IMG/VR virus record: IMGVR_UViG_3300020156_000034
Location: 1-55,703 of that record
Source of the DNA: a virus
Reading direction: 5' to 3' (one strand)
DNA: 55,703 nt
In this document: in pieces, positions 1 to 7,472 of the stretch
How the letters are laid out: every line of letters begins with the position of its first letter
How positions within the stretch are numbered: position 1 is the first letter of the stretch
Position numbers and translations under genes: made by a program
The notes under the pieces: generated by a model
Databases searched by the model: none
What the model was told of the DNA's origin: nothing
What the model saw: only the letters and a program-made list of their open reading frames with translations

Positions 1-2
1 CT

Positions 3-68
3 GAGTACAACCCCGCGCACCATGCCGAGGATTGCCCGCACGACTGGATCGAGAGAGGGGAGGCGTAG
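3..68 (+). CDS. C-terminal end of an unknown protein (cut by window)
   Basis: Only the last 21 codons are present, ending at TAG directly before the ATG of the next gene. The visible tail contains two His, one Cys and an acidic end (HHAEDCPHDW), which could be part of a metal site, but nothing more can be said. The other frame that is open through this stretch to base 369 crosses two better genes and is rejected. Confidence 0.4.
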   Translation, partial: EYNPAHHAEDCPHDWIERGEA

Positions 69-257
69 ATGCGAGGGTTCTACAACTACTACGCGCCGAC
101 GGTTATCCCCTGCGAATGTGGCTCGAAGGAGCCGTACTGGCACGGACCAGAGGACGGAGACCGTCACTACTGCTGTGACCCCTGCTGGGCTGTGTCGAGC
201 CATAACCCGGAAGCGGTGCAGCATCCGAGCAAGGCGCCGACGAAGGGGGGGTGCTGA
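69..257 (+). CDS. Small Cys-rich (zinc-ribbon-like) protein
   Basis: Sixty-two residues. It has two Cys pairs, CEC near residue 15 and CCDPC near residue 35, plus several His residues, a layout compatible with a small zinc-binding fold. The start ATG abuts the previous stop and the TGA overlaps the next ATG, so it sits in a translationally coupled run of small genes. I do not recognise a family. A regulatory or adaptor role would be a guess. Confidence 0.55.
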   Translation: MRGFYNYYAPTVIPCECGSKEPYWHGPEDGDRHYCCDPCWAVSSHNPEAVQHPSKAPTKGGC

Positions 258-481
258 TGCGCACCACCCTCGTGCTGCTCGTCCTGCTGGCGGTGGCGCT
301 CGGCTTCGTGCTCGGGCGCCGCTTCGCACCCATGCCGACGCTGGTCATCTGCGACAGCGTCTGGCCTGATCCGATCACCGACCCGCGCGATCCCTACCTG
401 CGCCACGTCATTCCTGCCGGGGACTGCGTGCTCGGCCCCTCGGTCCACGGTTCCCCGGTAGAAGTGAGGTTCATCGACTAA
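257..481 (+). CDS. Small membrane-anchored or exported protein
   Basis: Seventy-four residues from the ATG at 257, which overlaps the previous stop (TGATG). Residues 2-20 are a strongly hydrophobic Leu/Val/Ala stretch after MRTT, followed by RR, so it is either an N-terminal membrane anchor or an uncleaved signal. The remainder holds two Cys and is short and polar. The stop TAA overlaps the next ATG by one base. An upstream in-frame GTG at 251 is possible but less well coupled. Function unknown. Confidence 0.55.
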   Translation: MRTTLVLLVLLAVALGFVLGRRFAPMPTLVICDSVWPDPITDPRDPYLRHVIPAGDCVLGPSVHGSPVEVRFID

Positions 482-1209
482 TGCCGAACCATGTGACAAC
501 GACGTTCACGATTGAAGGCCCGGCGGAGGATCTTGCCCGCTTCCGTGCGACGCACGTCATCGTCGTGGAGAAGAAAGGAGAATCCGACATCTTCCTGGAC
601 TTTCGGACTGTGATTCCGATGCCCGCCATTCTGGATGGGATCGTCAGCGGCAGCCGGACGGATCTGGCGGTGCAGTACATCACCGGGAAGCGACTGCACG
701 AGATCACCAACAACGAAACCGTGGCGAAGATCGCCGCGATGTTTCCGCCGCTTCCTGCCGAGGAGATGGAGCGGCGGTACAGCGGCTTGACGACCGAGGA
801 CCTCGCGATGGGCGCGCGCGCCCTGCAGGCGATCGAGGAAACAGGCCATCCCACCTGGTACGAGTGGTGCCTGGCGTCGTGGGGCACGAAGTGGAACAGC
901 TACAACTTCAGCATCGTGGACGACGGCCCCACCCGGTTCGTCTGCCGGTTCGATACGGCATGGAGCACACCGACGCCAGTCCTGACGAAGCTCGCCGAGC
1001 TTTACCCCGCGCTGCAGTTCACCTCCCACAGCTACGACGAGGGGGGCTACTTCGAGGCCCACGGGCAGGGGCTGCGAGGGCAGTTCGTCGAGCGTACCCA
1101 GGACCCAACGGACGTCGGCTACGAGTTGGCCTACGGGCGTCCTCCTGATCGTGACGATGACGACGAGGCCGAACAAGTAGACGCGGCCTCCAGAAGCGGG
1201 GAGGCGTAG
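481..1209 (+). CDS. Api92-like protein (ferredoxin-like domain family)
   Basis: The 242-residue protein begins MPNHVTTTFTIEG and contains the block WCLASWGTKWNSYNF near residues 130-145. Both are characteristic of the Api92-like/DUF1281 family found in phages and plasmids, whose N-terminal half adopts a ferredoxin-like fold. The biochemical role of this family is not known to me. The C-terminus is acidic (DRDDDDEAEQ) and probably disordered. It is coupled to its neighbours: its ATG overlaps the preceding TAA and the next ATG follows its TAG immediately. I am confident of the family and not of the function. Confidence 0.8.
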   Translation: MPNHVTTTFTIEGPAEDLARFRATHVIVVEKKGESDIFLDFRTVIPMPAILDGIVSGSRTDLAVQYITGKRLHEITNNETVAKIAAMFPPLPAEEMERRYSGLTTEDLAMGARALQAIEETGHPTWYEWCLASWGTKWNSYNFSIVDDGPTRFVCRFDTAWSTPTPVLTKLAELYPALQFTSHSYDEGGYFEAHGQGLRGQFVERTQDPTDVGYELAYGRPPDRDDDDEAEQVDAASRSGEA

Positions 1210-1458
1210 ATGGCCGTTGATTTCGGACACGACGAGAGCGCCGAGCTGCTGAACGACCGTGCGAAACGCCTGAAGTGGGCGAAGTTTTACGCGCAGCGGG
1301 CGGAGGCAGTGGCTAGATCCGCTGCGGCGAGCCTCGAAAGGATCGCGATGGGCGAGGGAACAGTAGTGGACCGCTGGCAAGTGGCCCGCGCGGTCAGGGG
1401 GTTGCGTTTGGCCGCTGACCGGATTGAGGTTCGAACGCTCAAGGGAGAAAGCCGATGA
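1210..1458 (+). CDS. Small basic helical protein, unknown
   Basis: Eighty-two residues, rich in Ala, Arg and Glu, and predicted mostly helical by composition (KRLKWAKFYAQRAEAVA near residues 19-34). The start follows the previous stop with no gap and the TGA overlaps the next start (ATGA). No family recognised. It belongs to the string of small co-transcribed genes upstream of the packaging genes. Confidence 0.6.
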   Translation: MAVDFGHDESAELLNDRAKRLKWAKFYAQRAEAVARSAAASLERIAMGEGTVVDRWQVARAVRGLRLAADRIEVRTLKGESR

Positions 1459-1697
1459 TCGTCTACATCCTGTTCCACGAGACGAACTGCGGCCACTCGG
1501 ATGAGAGCGACGGCTACGTCGAGGCGGTCTACGCGACCCAGGAAGCCGCGGAGGAGGCCCGTCTCGCGGCCATCCGGGAAGCCCGGGACCGCGGCGACGC
1601 CATCTACTACGACCCCGACACCGACGAGGAGTTCGCAGAGAGTTGGGAGCACGACTGGCGCGTCGAGGCACACCAGGTGATTGGAAGGGCAGAATGA
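1455..1697 (+). CDS. Small acidic protein, unknown
   Basis: Eighty residues, acidic, beginning MIVYILFHETNCGH and ending in VEAHQVIGRAE. The pattern of a short beta strand, an acidic loop, an Ala/Glu helix and a second strand suggests a small alpha/beta fold. It overlaps both neighbours through ATGA junctions. No known family recognised. Confidence 0.6.
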   Translation: MIVYILFHETNCGHSDESDGYVEAVYATQEAAEEARLAAIREARDRGDAIYYDPDTDEEFAESWEHDWRVEAHQVIGRAE

Positions 1698-2068
1698 GCA
1701 TCAAGATGCGGCAGAAGGTAGAGCGGGAGATCATCAGCGCCTTCGTGAAACAGGCACTCGCGGCTGGTTACCGCCTGTCCGTCAGCCTCGAGCGGGGCTT
1801 CGATCTCAAAGTCGGTGATCCCATGCTCGGCTCTACCGATGCGGACGCGCTCATTGAGGAGGCCATGGCCGGGGATGATGCGCACATCTTCGTCCACGCG
1901 GCTGACGGTCCGTTGAGGGATGAGAAGACCGGCTCGCTGGTGACCGTAGGCTGGGTCTACATCGTCCTGGGAAACGACGGGTGGGACGTGATCAGCGACT
2001 ACTCCATGGGTCTCGACAAGCTCGGACTGATGGCCGAGTCGGAAAGGATCTCGAAGGAATACGAATGA
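1694..2068 (+). CDS. Hypothetical protein, 124 residues
   Basis: I place the start at the ATG at 1694, which overlaps the upstream stop (ATGA); a start at 1643 would run 55 bases into the previous gene. The protein alternates helices and strands (VSLERGFDLKVGD, VGWVYIVLGNDGWDVISDY). Similar small proteins occur in accessory regions of phages and plasmids, but I cannot name a function. The stop overlaps the next ATG. Confidence 0.6.
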   Translation: MSIKMRQKVEREIISAFVKQALAAGYRLSVSLERGFDLKVGDPMLGSTDADALIEEAMAGDDAHIFVHAADGPLRDEKTGSLVTVGWVYIVLGNDGWDVISDYSMGLDKLGLMAESERISKEYE

Positions 2069-2280
2069 GCCCGGCGAAGCGTAAACGTCCGTATTCGCGA
2101 GACTTCGGCACCACCGGCCGCAAGGTCGATCTCACCGTCAGCGCCATCCCGGCGCGACTGCGCACGTCCGCCAGGGCGAAGGCGAAGCGGGAGCGGGTGA
2201 GCCTTCGGGCCACCCTGCTCCGATGGCTCGCCAACTGGACCGCCGGACGCCGTCCTGACGAAGACGCACCATCGAATTGA
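2065..2280 (+). CDS. Small basic DNA-binding-like protein
   Basis: Seventy-one residues from the ATG at 2065, which overlaps the previous TGA. It is very basic (MSPAKRKRPYSR at the start; SARAKAKRERVSLRATLLRWL later). The segment from KVDLTVSAIPARLR to LRATLLRWLANW resembles a ribbon-helix-helix layout (one strand then two helices), so nucleic-acid binding is plausible. The -35 box of the promoter at 2277 overlaps its stop codon, so the transcription unit probably changes here. Confidence 0.55.
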   Translation: MSPAKRKRPYSRDFGTTGRKVDLTVSAIPARLRTSARAKAKRERVSLRATLLRWLANWTAGRRPDEDAPSN

Positions 2281-2305
2281 CGAGCCAGCACGATCCGTCT
2301 ACACT
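2277..2305 (+). promoter_or_regulatory. Sigma70-like promoter for the packaging/structural genes
   Basis: TTGACG at 2277-2282 and TACACT at 2300-2305 are separated by exactly 17 bases, matching the sigma70 consensus at five of six and four of six positions. The predicted start is near 2312, which leaves a leader of about 67 bases before the GTG at 2379. It is placed after the last small early gene and before the packaging genes. Confidence 0.55.
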
Positions 2306-2351
2306 GGCACCTTATCCGGGAATCTGAGGGGTAAGGAAATCAGGTCTCACA

Positions 2352-2360
2352 GCCGGGCGG
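2352..2360 (+). promoter_or_regulatory. GCCGGGCGG start-proximal element, copy 1
   Basis: This nine-base element lies 27 bases before the GTG start of the metallopeptidase gene, in a leader with no good Shine-Dalgarno sequence. Here it also begins a possible hairpin with the CCGGC at about 2373-2377. Four further copies lie 23-24 bases before other start codons. Confidence 0.5.
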
Positions 2361-2378
2361 CCGAAAGACCGACCGGCT

Positions 2379-2948
2379 GTGCAGCACTTTCAGGACAGCT
2401 TCAGTCTCGCTGAGGAGCCCCAGCGCATCGCGCGCCGGCTGATTGCGGAGGATCCGCAGTTCCCCCACCTCAAAGAGGCCGATCCGCTACTCGCGGTGCT
2501 CTTCTCGCAGATGGAAGTCAGGCTGCATGGGGCTCGCGCGGCGGCGATCGTGGCGCTCCCGAAGGTGCAGGGGACCTTCCGCAACCTCTTCGAGTTCCTG
2601 GTAGCTGCGTTCGTGGCCCCGCTCTGTGGGTGGCACGATCCCGACTTCATCATCGTGGTCGACGCGGCGATCTGGCAATCCCTCGACGCTGAACGCCGCG
2701 AGCGCCTCATCTTCCATGAGCTGTGTCACGTGGTCGCGAAAGAGGACGAGTTTGGGGTGATGCGCCGCGACAAGGAGTCCGGTAAACCCCTGCTGAAGCT
2801 GGTGCCACATGACGTCGAAGTCTTCCACGCCGAAATCATCAAATACGGGCCGGAAGTCTGCGAACTCGAAACGGCGTGCGAAGCGATCGTCGAAGGCGCC
2901 GCGCAAGCGAAGCGCCGCCGCTTCAAAGTCATCGGCAAAGCATCCTGA
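2379..2948 (+). CDS. Putative phage metallopeptidase
   Basis: The 189-residue protein holds the zinc-protease signature HELCH at residues 113-117, preceded by a strand-rich block (PDFIIVVDAAIW) as in the phage putative-metallopeptidase family. The two His would bind zinc and Glu114 would be the catalytic base; a further ligand may lie in the helix around residues 145-170. Start GTG at 2379 is the first start after the predicted promoter. Its position directly before the terminase genes is common for this family, but the substrate is unknown. Processing of virion proteins is possible but unproven. Confidence 0.7.
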   Translation: MQHFQDSFSLAEEPQRIARRLIAEDPQFPHLKEADPLLAVLFSQMEVRLHGARAAAIVALPKVQGTFRNLFEFLVAAFVAPLCGWHDPDFIIVVDAAIWQSLDAERRERLIFHELCHVVAKEDEFGVMRRDKESGKPLLKLVPHDVEVFHAEIIKYGPEVCELETACEAIVEGAAQAKRRRFKVIGKAS

Positions 2949-2964
2949 TCCGCCCTCCCAGGCG

Positions 2965-3465
2965 TTGACGACGGTTGACCAGGCCGCAGACCCCACCACG
3001 CCGACCGTCAGCCCCCGCTGGCGCGTGATCCAACGCGCCGTCTACACCTTGATCGACGAGGGAAAACAGCCCACGCAGGCCAATCTGGCGGTGCAGCTGG
3101 GCGTCTCGCGCCAGGCAATCTGGAAGTTCTTTCGCAGTCAACCCGAGTTCCTGAAGTGGCTGGACGACCAGATGCGGGCCGAGAACGAGGCCCTGATCGG
3201 CCCCCTGGCGCGCCGGATGTTCAACATTGGGATGCAGGGCAGCGTGCCGCACGCGGATATGTTCGCGAAGCTCGTCACGGGGCACTACACGCGCAACCTG
3301 GGCTCGCAGCTGCCGGGCGGCGACGCACCCTCTCAGACCAACTTCCAGATGAACTTCCTGATCCCTCGGCCGGAGTATCCGGAGGCGCCTGGCCAGGCCG
3401 CGCTGCCGGCGGTGCGCGAGGCGATTCCCGGCATGGTCATTCCGAACGTGGCGGTGAACCGGTGA
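2965..3465 (+). CDS. Small terminase-like helix-turn-helix protein
   Basis: The coding frame is open from 2809, but the first 50 codons lie out of frame within the metallopeptidase gene and are Lys/Ser-rich noise, so I prefer the TTG at 2965 (166 residues). A helix-turn-helix runs through ANLAVQLGVSRQAIWKFF, followed by a helical region and a Pro-rich tail. The order HTH protein, large terminase, portal fits a small terminase subunit, which recognises the packaging site. The start is uncertain, and the family assignment rests on context plus the HTH. Confidence 0.55.
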   Translation: MTTVDQAADPTTPTVSPRWRVIQRAVYTLIDEGKQPTQANLAVQLGVSRQAIWKFFRSQPEFLKWLDDQMRAENEALIGPLARRMFNIGMQGSVPHADMFAKLVTGHYTRNLGSQLPGGDAPSQTNFQMNFLIPRPEYPEAPGQAALPAVREAIPGMVIPNVAVNR

Positions 3466-3782
3466 CTGACAACTCCAAATCCTTAATCGAGAACCCGAAA
3501 TCACCGGCCGTCCGCCAGGACGTTACCCCGCCCGGCACGTCGCCGACGGCGGCCGGTGTCTTCCGGGAGGCGATCGACCGGCAGATGGACCCGCTCCTCG
3601 AGCGGCCGGTGCACGGGATCGAGGCGGCGGCGGGTGTCGTGAACGGCCAGGGTGTGGTGGAAGGGCAGGTGAGTGTGGCGACGAAGAAGGCGGGCACGTT
3701 CGCGCTGTGGGGCCAGGCCGCGACTGGTTTCGGCTACACCGTCATGGCGAAGTGGCGCAAGACGTTCGGCGGTGGCAAGTGA
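3462..3782 (+). CDS. Hypothetical protein, 106 residues
   Basis: The GTG at 3462 overlaps the previous stop (GTGA). The N-terminal 45 residues are Pro/Ser/Thr-rich and likely disordered; the C-terminal third (TFALWGQAATGFGYTVMAKW) is weakly hydrophobic and glycine-rich and could touch a membrane. I do not recognise it. It is part of the packaging operon. Confidence 0.5.
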   Translation: MTDNSKSLIENPKSPAVRQDVTPPGTSPTAAGVFREAIDRQMDPLLERPVHGIEAAAGVVNGQGVVEGQVSVATKKAGTFALWGQAATGFGYTVMAKWRKTFGGGK

Positions 3783-3998
3783 AGGCGGCGGAAGTCGAGA
3801 TTCACATGCCGGGGTGTCGTGTGCGCGGTGGTGGCCGCTGCACGTGCGATTGGGCCGAAATCGAGGAAAAACGGGCCAACGAGCGAAATTCGACCGCACA
3901 GGAGGCTCGTAGAGCGACGATCGCAACGTCGCCCATACCCCAGCACCCCCCGTTTGACGAGGAAATCGCCCGCATGGAAGGGGAGGGAGGGGAACCGC
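3779..3998 (+). other. Open frame leading into the tRNA-Trp gene
   Basis: A GTG at 3779 overlaps the preceding stop (GTGA) and opens a frame that has no stop until 4858, passing straight through the tRNA. Its first 70 codons look protein-like: a Cys cluster (CRVRGGGRCTCDW) then a charged helix and a PIPQHPPFDEEIARM segment. Either a small zinc-type protein was joined to the next gene by insertion of the tRNA, or the frame is open by chance. The gene with a clear own identity starts at 4082. Confidence 0.35.
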
Positions 3999-4073
3999 GG
4001 GACGGTGGTGCAGCGGCCAGCACTCCGGTCTCCAAAACCGGCGACGCGGGTTCGACTCCCGCCCGTCCCGCCA
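3999..4073 (+). tRNA. tRNA-Trp (anticodon CCA)
   Basis: A full cloverleaf can be drawn. The acceptor stem is 3999-4005 with 4063-4069, all seven pairs intact. The D stem is GTGC/GCAC with an eight-base loop containing GG, and the anticodon stem is CCGGT/ACCGG with loop CTCCAAA (anticodon at 4032-4034). The T stem is GCGGG/CCCGC with loop TTCGACT. Discriminator G at 4070 and an encoded CCA at 4071-4073 complete it; G73 is the tRNA-Trp discriminator. It lies within the packaging operon. Confidence 0.92.
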
Positions 4074-4081
4074 CATCCTTC

Positions 4082-4858
4082 ATGATCCGCAACACCCTCT
4101 ACGGCTTCAATCCCGAGCGGTGGCGCAGCGCGGCACGCCCGTTCGTGCTGCGCGGCGACGTCGTTAATCACCACGCGGACGAGCCGTTGTTCGCGCCGCA
4201 CCCGAAGCAGGTCGCGTTCTTCGAGGGCGACGCGCCGAGGATCTTCCCGAACTATCCGCCGTCGGGCCGCCCCGTCGAGGAGCTGCCAAAGCATCAGCGC
4301 CGGCAGTATGGCGGCCGATCCGTCCGCCAGTGGTTTCGCGAGATGCGGGCCGAGGAGTTCGCCCAGGCAGTGGACTACCTGGAGTTCAGCATCCTCGGCG
4401 GCAGGTGGCGAAACGGCGTGCCGTGGACGCTGTTCGACACGCAGGCCGTGATCGAGCGCGAGACCGCTGCGCACTACTCACCGGAGCCGGACGAGTTCGC
4501 ATACTTCGTAGACGCGTCAGGGCTTCCAACCGCTCGCGAGCTGTGGAACCACTCGGGCCGGTCTGGCCGCTACGACATCCACCGGGAGGTGATCCAGCTC
4601 TTCGCCGCGCATCCGGGGGACTACAAGGTGGTACGTTCGCGCCGGTGCTACGCAGGCCGTCCCGCGGGAACCATGTGGAGAGTGCGCCGCGATCGCGTGA
4701 TGGACCCGAAGGCGTTCACGGTGATCGGAACCGACGATCCGGGCGGCCGCTGCAAACCAGAGTACTGGTCGCTTCCCCGGCTCGAGGACCACGAGCGGCT
4801 GTGTGATGAGCCTGACCGCGAAGGCGGCGGCATCCTCGGAGGGACAGGGAGATGGTAA
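4082..4858 (+). CDS. Hypothetical protein, 258 residues
   Basis: The ATG at 4082 starts eight bases after the tRNA-Trp CCA end and has no Shine-Dalgarno. The frame is open upstream to 3779 through the tRNA, so a longer 359-residue product cannot be excluded. The protein is rich in aromatic residues and Arg (GFNPERWRSAARPF; SRRCYAGRPAGTMWRVRRDR) with no motif I recognise. It ends overlapping the next gene by seven bases. tRNA processing would leave it on a nearly leaderless message. Confidence 0.55.
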   Translation: MIRNTLYGFNPERWRSAARPFVLRGDVVNHHADEPLFAPHPKQVAFFEGDAPRIFPNYPPSGRPVEELPKHQRRQYGGRSVRQWFREMRAEEFAQAVDYLEFSILGGRWRNGVPWTLFDTQAVIERETAAHYSPEPDEFAYFVDASGLPTARELWNHSGRSGRYDIHREVIQLFAAHPGDYKVVRSRRCYAGRPAGTMWRVRRDRVMDPKAFTVIGTDDPGGRCKPEYWSLPRLEDHERLCDEPDREGGGILGGTGRW

Positions 4859-5166
4859 AGACCATCCGCCACGCGATCGCCCACCTGCTCGGCCTGGCGC
4901 CCGCGAGCTGGCACGTCATGTTCGACGGCACCGGCACGCCGTTCTGCCGCGTCCAGTTCTGCGAGACGTGCTTCGCGCCCCTGGCGGTGGCACCGCTCAA
5001 TCTGTCGAAGCGCGAGCCCGCGCGGTTCGAGCCGGTGGCGCTGGCGCCTGGTATCGGTCAGCTCCGCCCGATCGAGCCGCCACGCCGGCCGACGGTGGCC
5101 GACGTCGGCGCATTCCTCCGGGGAGATCCCGCATCCGTAGGTGCGGGCCGTGGTCGCGAGGGGTAG
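4852..5166 (+). CDS. Hypothetical protein, 104 residues
   Basis: A good ribosome site (GGAGGGACAGGGAG region) precedes the ATG at 4852. The middle contains a possible metal or disulfide pair (FCRVQFCETCF: three Cys within eight residues), then a Pro-rich tail. It overlaps the large terminase start by about 26 bases. No known family recognised. Confidence 0.55.
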   Translation: MVKTIRHAIAHLLGLAPASWHVMFDGTGTPFCRVQFCETCFAPLAVAPLNLSKREPARFEPVALAPGIGQLRPIEPPRRPTVADVGAFLRGDPASVGAGRGREG

Positions 5167-6811
5167 CAAGGCGCAGCTGATCCCGAGGGAGATCACCTTC
5201 GGGTACAAGAGCAAGGCCACTGGCCAATGGTGCGGGCCCCAGCCGAAACAGGCGCTCGCGCACGTCTGCCTCGCGGATCACCTCTTCTACGGCGGCGCCG
5301 CGTTCGGCGGCAAGTCCGAGTTCGCGATCGTCGAAGCGATCACCACCTGTCTCAGCCGCCCTGGCTGCGAAGTCGCCATCTTCCGCCGCAAGCACACCGA
5401 GCTGAAGAAATCGCTGATCCCCCGCTTCATGCGGCTCGTGCCGCGCTGGATGGCGAAGTTCAACAAGCAGGATATGTGCGCCGTGTTCTTCAACGGCTCG
5501 ATCCTGTGGTTCTGCCATTGCCAGCACGAGGACAGCGTCTACACCTACCAGTCGGCCGAATGGCTGCTCCTCATCATCGACGAGGCGTCGCACTTCACCG
5601 AGTTTCAGGTCGATTACCTCATCACCCGCGTGCGCACGTCCGTTCCGGGGTGGCGAACGCGTGTCATCTTCACCTCGAACCCGGGGAACGTCGGCCACGG
5701 CTGGCTGAAACGGCGCTTCGTGCGGCCGACCGCCGCGGAGCTGGGGAACCGGCCGCCCCCCGCGCCGATGGAGGTCTGGCGACCGCTCAAGACGGACCCG
5801 GCCGACCCGACACCGCCCGAGCACGTGAAGACGCGGTGCTTCATCCCGGCCCGCTCCGAGGACAATCCCGCCGGCATGGAGGCGGACCCGACGTACATGG
5901 CGGGCGTCTGGGCGCTCGGCGGGGACAAGGCGAAGCAGCTCGCCCTGGGCGATTGGGACGCGAACGATTCGATGATCGTCGGCCCCGACTGGCGCGCGAA
6001 CCACCTCGTGACCGAGGGTGACACGCTGCTGCTGCACCAGGGCGTGCCGCTGCACACGCTGCTCGACTGGCACGTCGTGAACAAGCCCGATTGGAAGCCG
6101 CCGGCCGGCGCGACGATCTTCGGCTCCGTCGATTACGGCTACGGCGCGCCCTGGTCGTTCCACCTCCACGCGGTGTTTCGCTCGGCCACCGGGAGCACGC
6201 ACACCAGGACGTTCTTCGAGTACTACAAGGCCAAGGTCCGCGACGTCGACCAGGCGCGCCTGATCCGCGAGGCGATCGTGCGGCTCATGGCGTCGAAGGC
6301 GGAGGGTGGCTGCTCGATGGAGAAGCCTACGTGGATCGTCGGGGACCCCGCCATGTGGAACAGCCGTGCGGAAATGGGGATCTCGAAGTCGATCGCGGAG
6401 GTCTACACCGATGAACTCGTGAAGATCGGCGTCGGCTTCATGCCGGGCGCGAAGGGGCGCGGCGCGCGCGTCTCGAGGCCGCAGCGGTGGAAGGATGCGC
6501 TGTCCACCGGCGAGGATGGACTCCCGCGCTGGTCCGTCACCACCGCCTGTCCGCACCTGATTCGCACCGTGCCCGAGATCCCCTGGGACGAGGATGATCC
6601 GGAAGTGGAGGACGGCGAGTCCGAGAACCACGCCTATGAGGGCGTCGGCCGGTTCTTCGAGGCGCGGCCGTTCGCCGCGCGCGCGGCGGCGCCGGATCCC
6701 TACAAGGATCTCAGCGACGATCCGATCTCGAAGGCGCACGCTGAGGCGCTGGCGAAGCGGGCGAGCCCGACGCCGAAGGTGCTCGACATAACCGGCATGA
6801 TCGTCACCTAA
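5141..6811 (+). CDS. terL: Terminase large subunit (packaging ATPase/nuclease)
   Basis: The 556-residue protein has a Walker A loop GGAAFGGKS at residues 51-59, Walker B LLLIIDEAS with D147 and E148, and a coupling motif FTSNPGN near residue 178. It packages DNA into the prohead through the portal using ATP. The C-terminal half holds candidate RNase H-fold nuclease acids, D331 in SVDYGYG and D402 in VGDPAMW, which would cut the concatemer. Length and domain order fit the family. The GTG at 5141 overlaps the upstream gene; GTG 5150 is an alternative. Its stop overlaps the reverse-strand gene. Confidence 0.93.
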   Translation: MRAVVARGSKAQLIPREITFGYKSKATGQWCGPQPKQALAHVCLADHLFYGGAAFGGKSEFAIVEAITTCLSRPGCEVAIFRRKHTELKKSLIPRFMRLVPRWMAKFNKQDMCAVFFNGSILWFCHCQHEDSVYTYQSAEWLLLIIDEASHFTEFQVDYLITRVRTSVPGWRTRVIFTSNPGNVGHGWLKRRFVRPTAAELGNRPPPAPMEVWRPLKTDPADPTPPEHVKTRCFIPARSEDNPAGMEADPTYMAGVWALGGDKAKQLALGDWDANDSMIVGPDWRANHLVTEGDTLLLHQGVPLHTLLDWHVVNKPDWKPPAGATIFGSVDYGYGAPWSFHLHAVFRSATGSTHTRTFFEYYKAKVRDVDQARLIREAIVRLMASKAEGGCSMEKPTWIVGDPAMWNSRAEMGISKSIAEVYTDELVKIGVGFMPGAKGRGARVSRPQRWKDALSTGEDGLPRWSVTTACPHLIRTVPEIPWDEDDPEVEDGESENHAYEGVGRFFEARPFAARAAAPDPYKDLSDDPISKAHAEALAKRASPTPKVLDITGMIVT

Positions 6812-7014
6812 GCGTGGATCGACCGTTCGCCCGAGGGCAGGTGCTGGCGCAGCATCTCCGCGGCGAGGTCGTTCACCTGGTTCGGCGGGCAGTTCTCCAG
6901 CTGGCGCTTGATGTCCATCTTGAGCTTCCACCAGCGGTATTCGGTCTGGCGGGTGCGCGCGCGGAGCAGGTTGCGTGCGATGTAGCGATCGAGGGCTTTG
7001 ACAGCGGCGTCCAT
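6808..7014 (-). CDS. Small reverse-strand helical protein
   Basis: Sixty-eight residues from the ATG at 7014, with strong third-position G/C in this frame. It reads as two or three basic amphipathic helices (DRYIARNLLRARTR; WWKLKMDIKRQLEN) ending near LRQHLPSGER. It converges on the terminase gene with a four-base stop-to-stop overlap. It is the only leftward gene in the packaging region, so it needs its own promoter, perhaps within 7015-7223. The frame is open further upstream, but that part looks non-coding. Function unknown. Confidence 0.5.
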   Translation of the reverse strand: MDAAVKALDRYIARNLLRARTRQTEYRWWKLKMDIKRQLENCPPNQVNDLAAEMLRQHLPSGERSIHA

Positions 7015-7223
7015 GGGCGTCCCGTCCTGCCAGGCGAGTGGGTAACGGGCTGCGCCGTGATACGAAACGCAGCCGTTCCCGATTACATGCCCATCTGTCC
7101 GGAAAGCGGACGGAAGTTGCCCGGCGGTCACGGTTTGAGCAGGAACCGTGCCGCCGCGACACCTATATGTTGCGTTCGCGTCAGAAATATGCACAATGGT
7201 GTCTCGACTCAGCCTTTCCCAAT
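7015..7223. other. Intergenic region with a perfect inverted repeat
   Basis: This 209-base gap separates the leftward 68-residue gene from the next rightward gene. It contains CACGGTT (7129-7135) and AACCGTG (7144-7150), a perfect seven-base inverted repeat around an eight-base loop. Because it lies between divergent genes it could be an operator or an RNA hairpin. It also holds a local AT-richer patch (about 7160-7200) where promoters could sit, but I see no convincing -35/-10 pair. Confidence 0.4.
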
Positions 7224-7472
7224 ATGGACCCACGAGAACGCGCCACGGCCGTTGCTCTCGCTGATCGAGAGGGCTTCCGGACCTTCCGGAAGACTGCCCT
7301 GACATCTGCGCGCCGGATGGACGTCGCCTTCGCCGTCGAGACACCACACGGCGTCGTCGAGGGCAAGCCCGGCGATTATCTGTGCCTGGACGTTATGGGC
7401 AAGCCCTATCCCTGCGATGCCGAGACGTTCGAACGCTCCCACACCGAATCTGTCGAAGGAGACACCTACTGA
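7224..7472 (+). CDS. Small PGDY-motif phage protein
   Basis: Eighty-two residues from the ATG at 7224. The C-terminal half reads like a short beta domain: HGVVEGKPGDYLCLD followed by GKPYPCDAETFERSH. A PGDY...G...YP...F pattern recurs in small phage and bacterial proteins of unknown role. The stop overlaps the next ATG (TGATG), starting a run of four coupled small genes that ends at the tRNA at 8466. Confidence 0.55.
   Translation: MDPRERATAVALADREGFRTFRKTALTSARRMDVAFAVETPHGVVEGKPGDYLCLDVMGKPYPCDAETFERSHTESVEGDTY

Noticed and set aside
22-369. 115-codon plus-strand frame
   Set aside because: It overlaps two better coupled small genes, and its product is Arg/Thr-rich with no structure.
2809-2964. 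N-terminal extension of the small-terminase-like gene
   Set aside because: It overlaps the metallopeptidase gene in another frame, and its Lys/Ser/Arg-rich product is a typical frame shadow.
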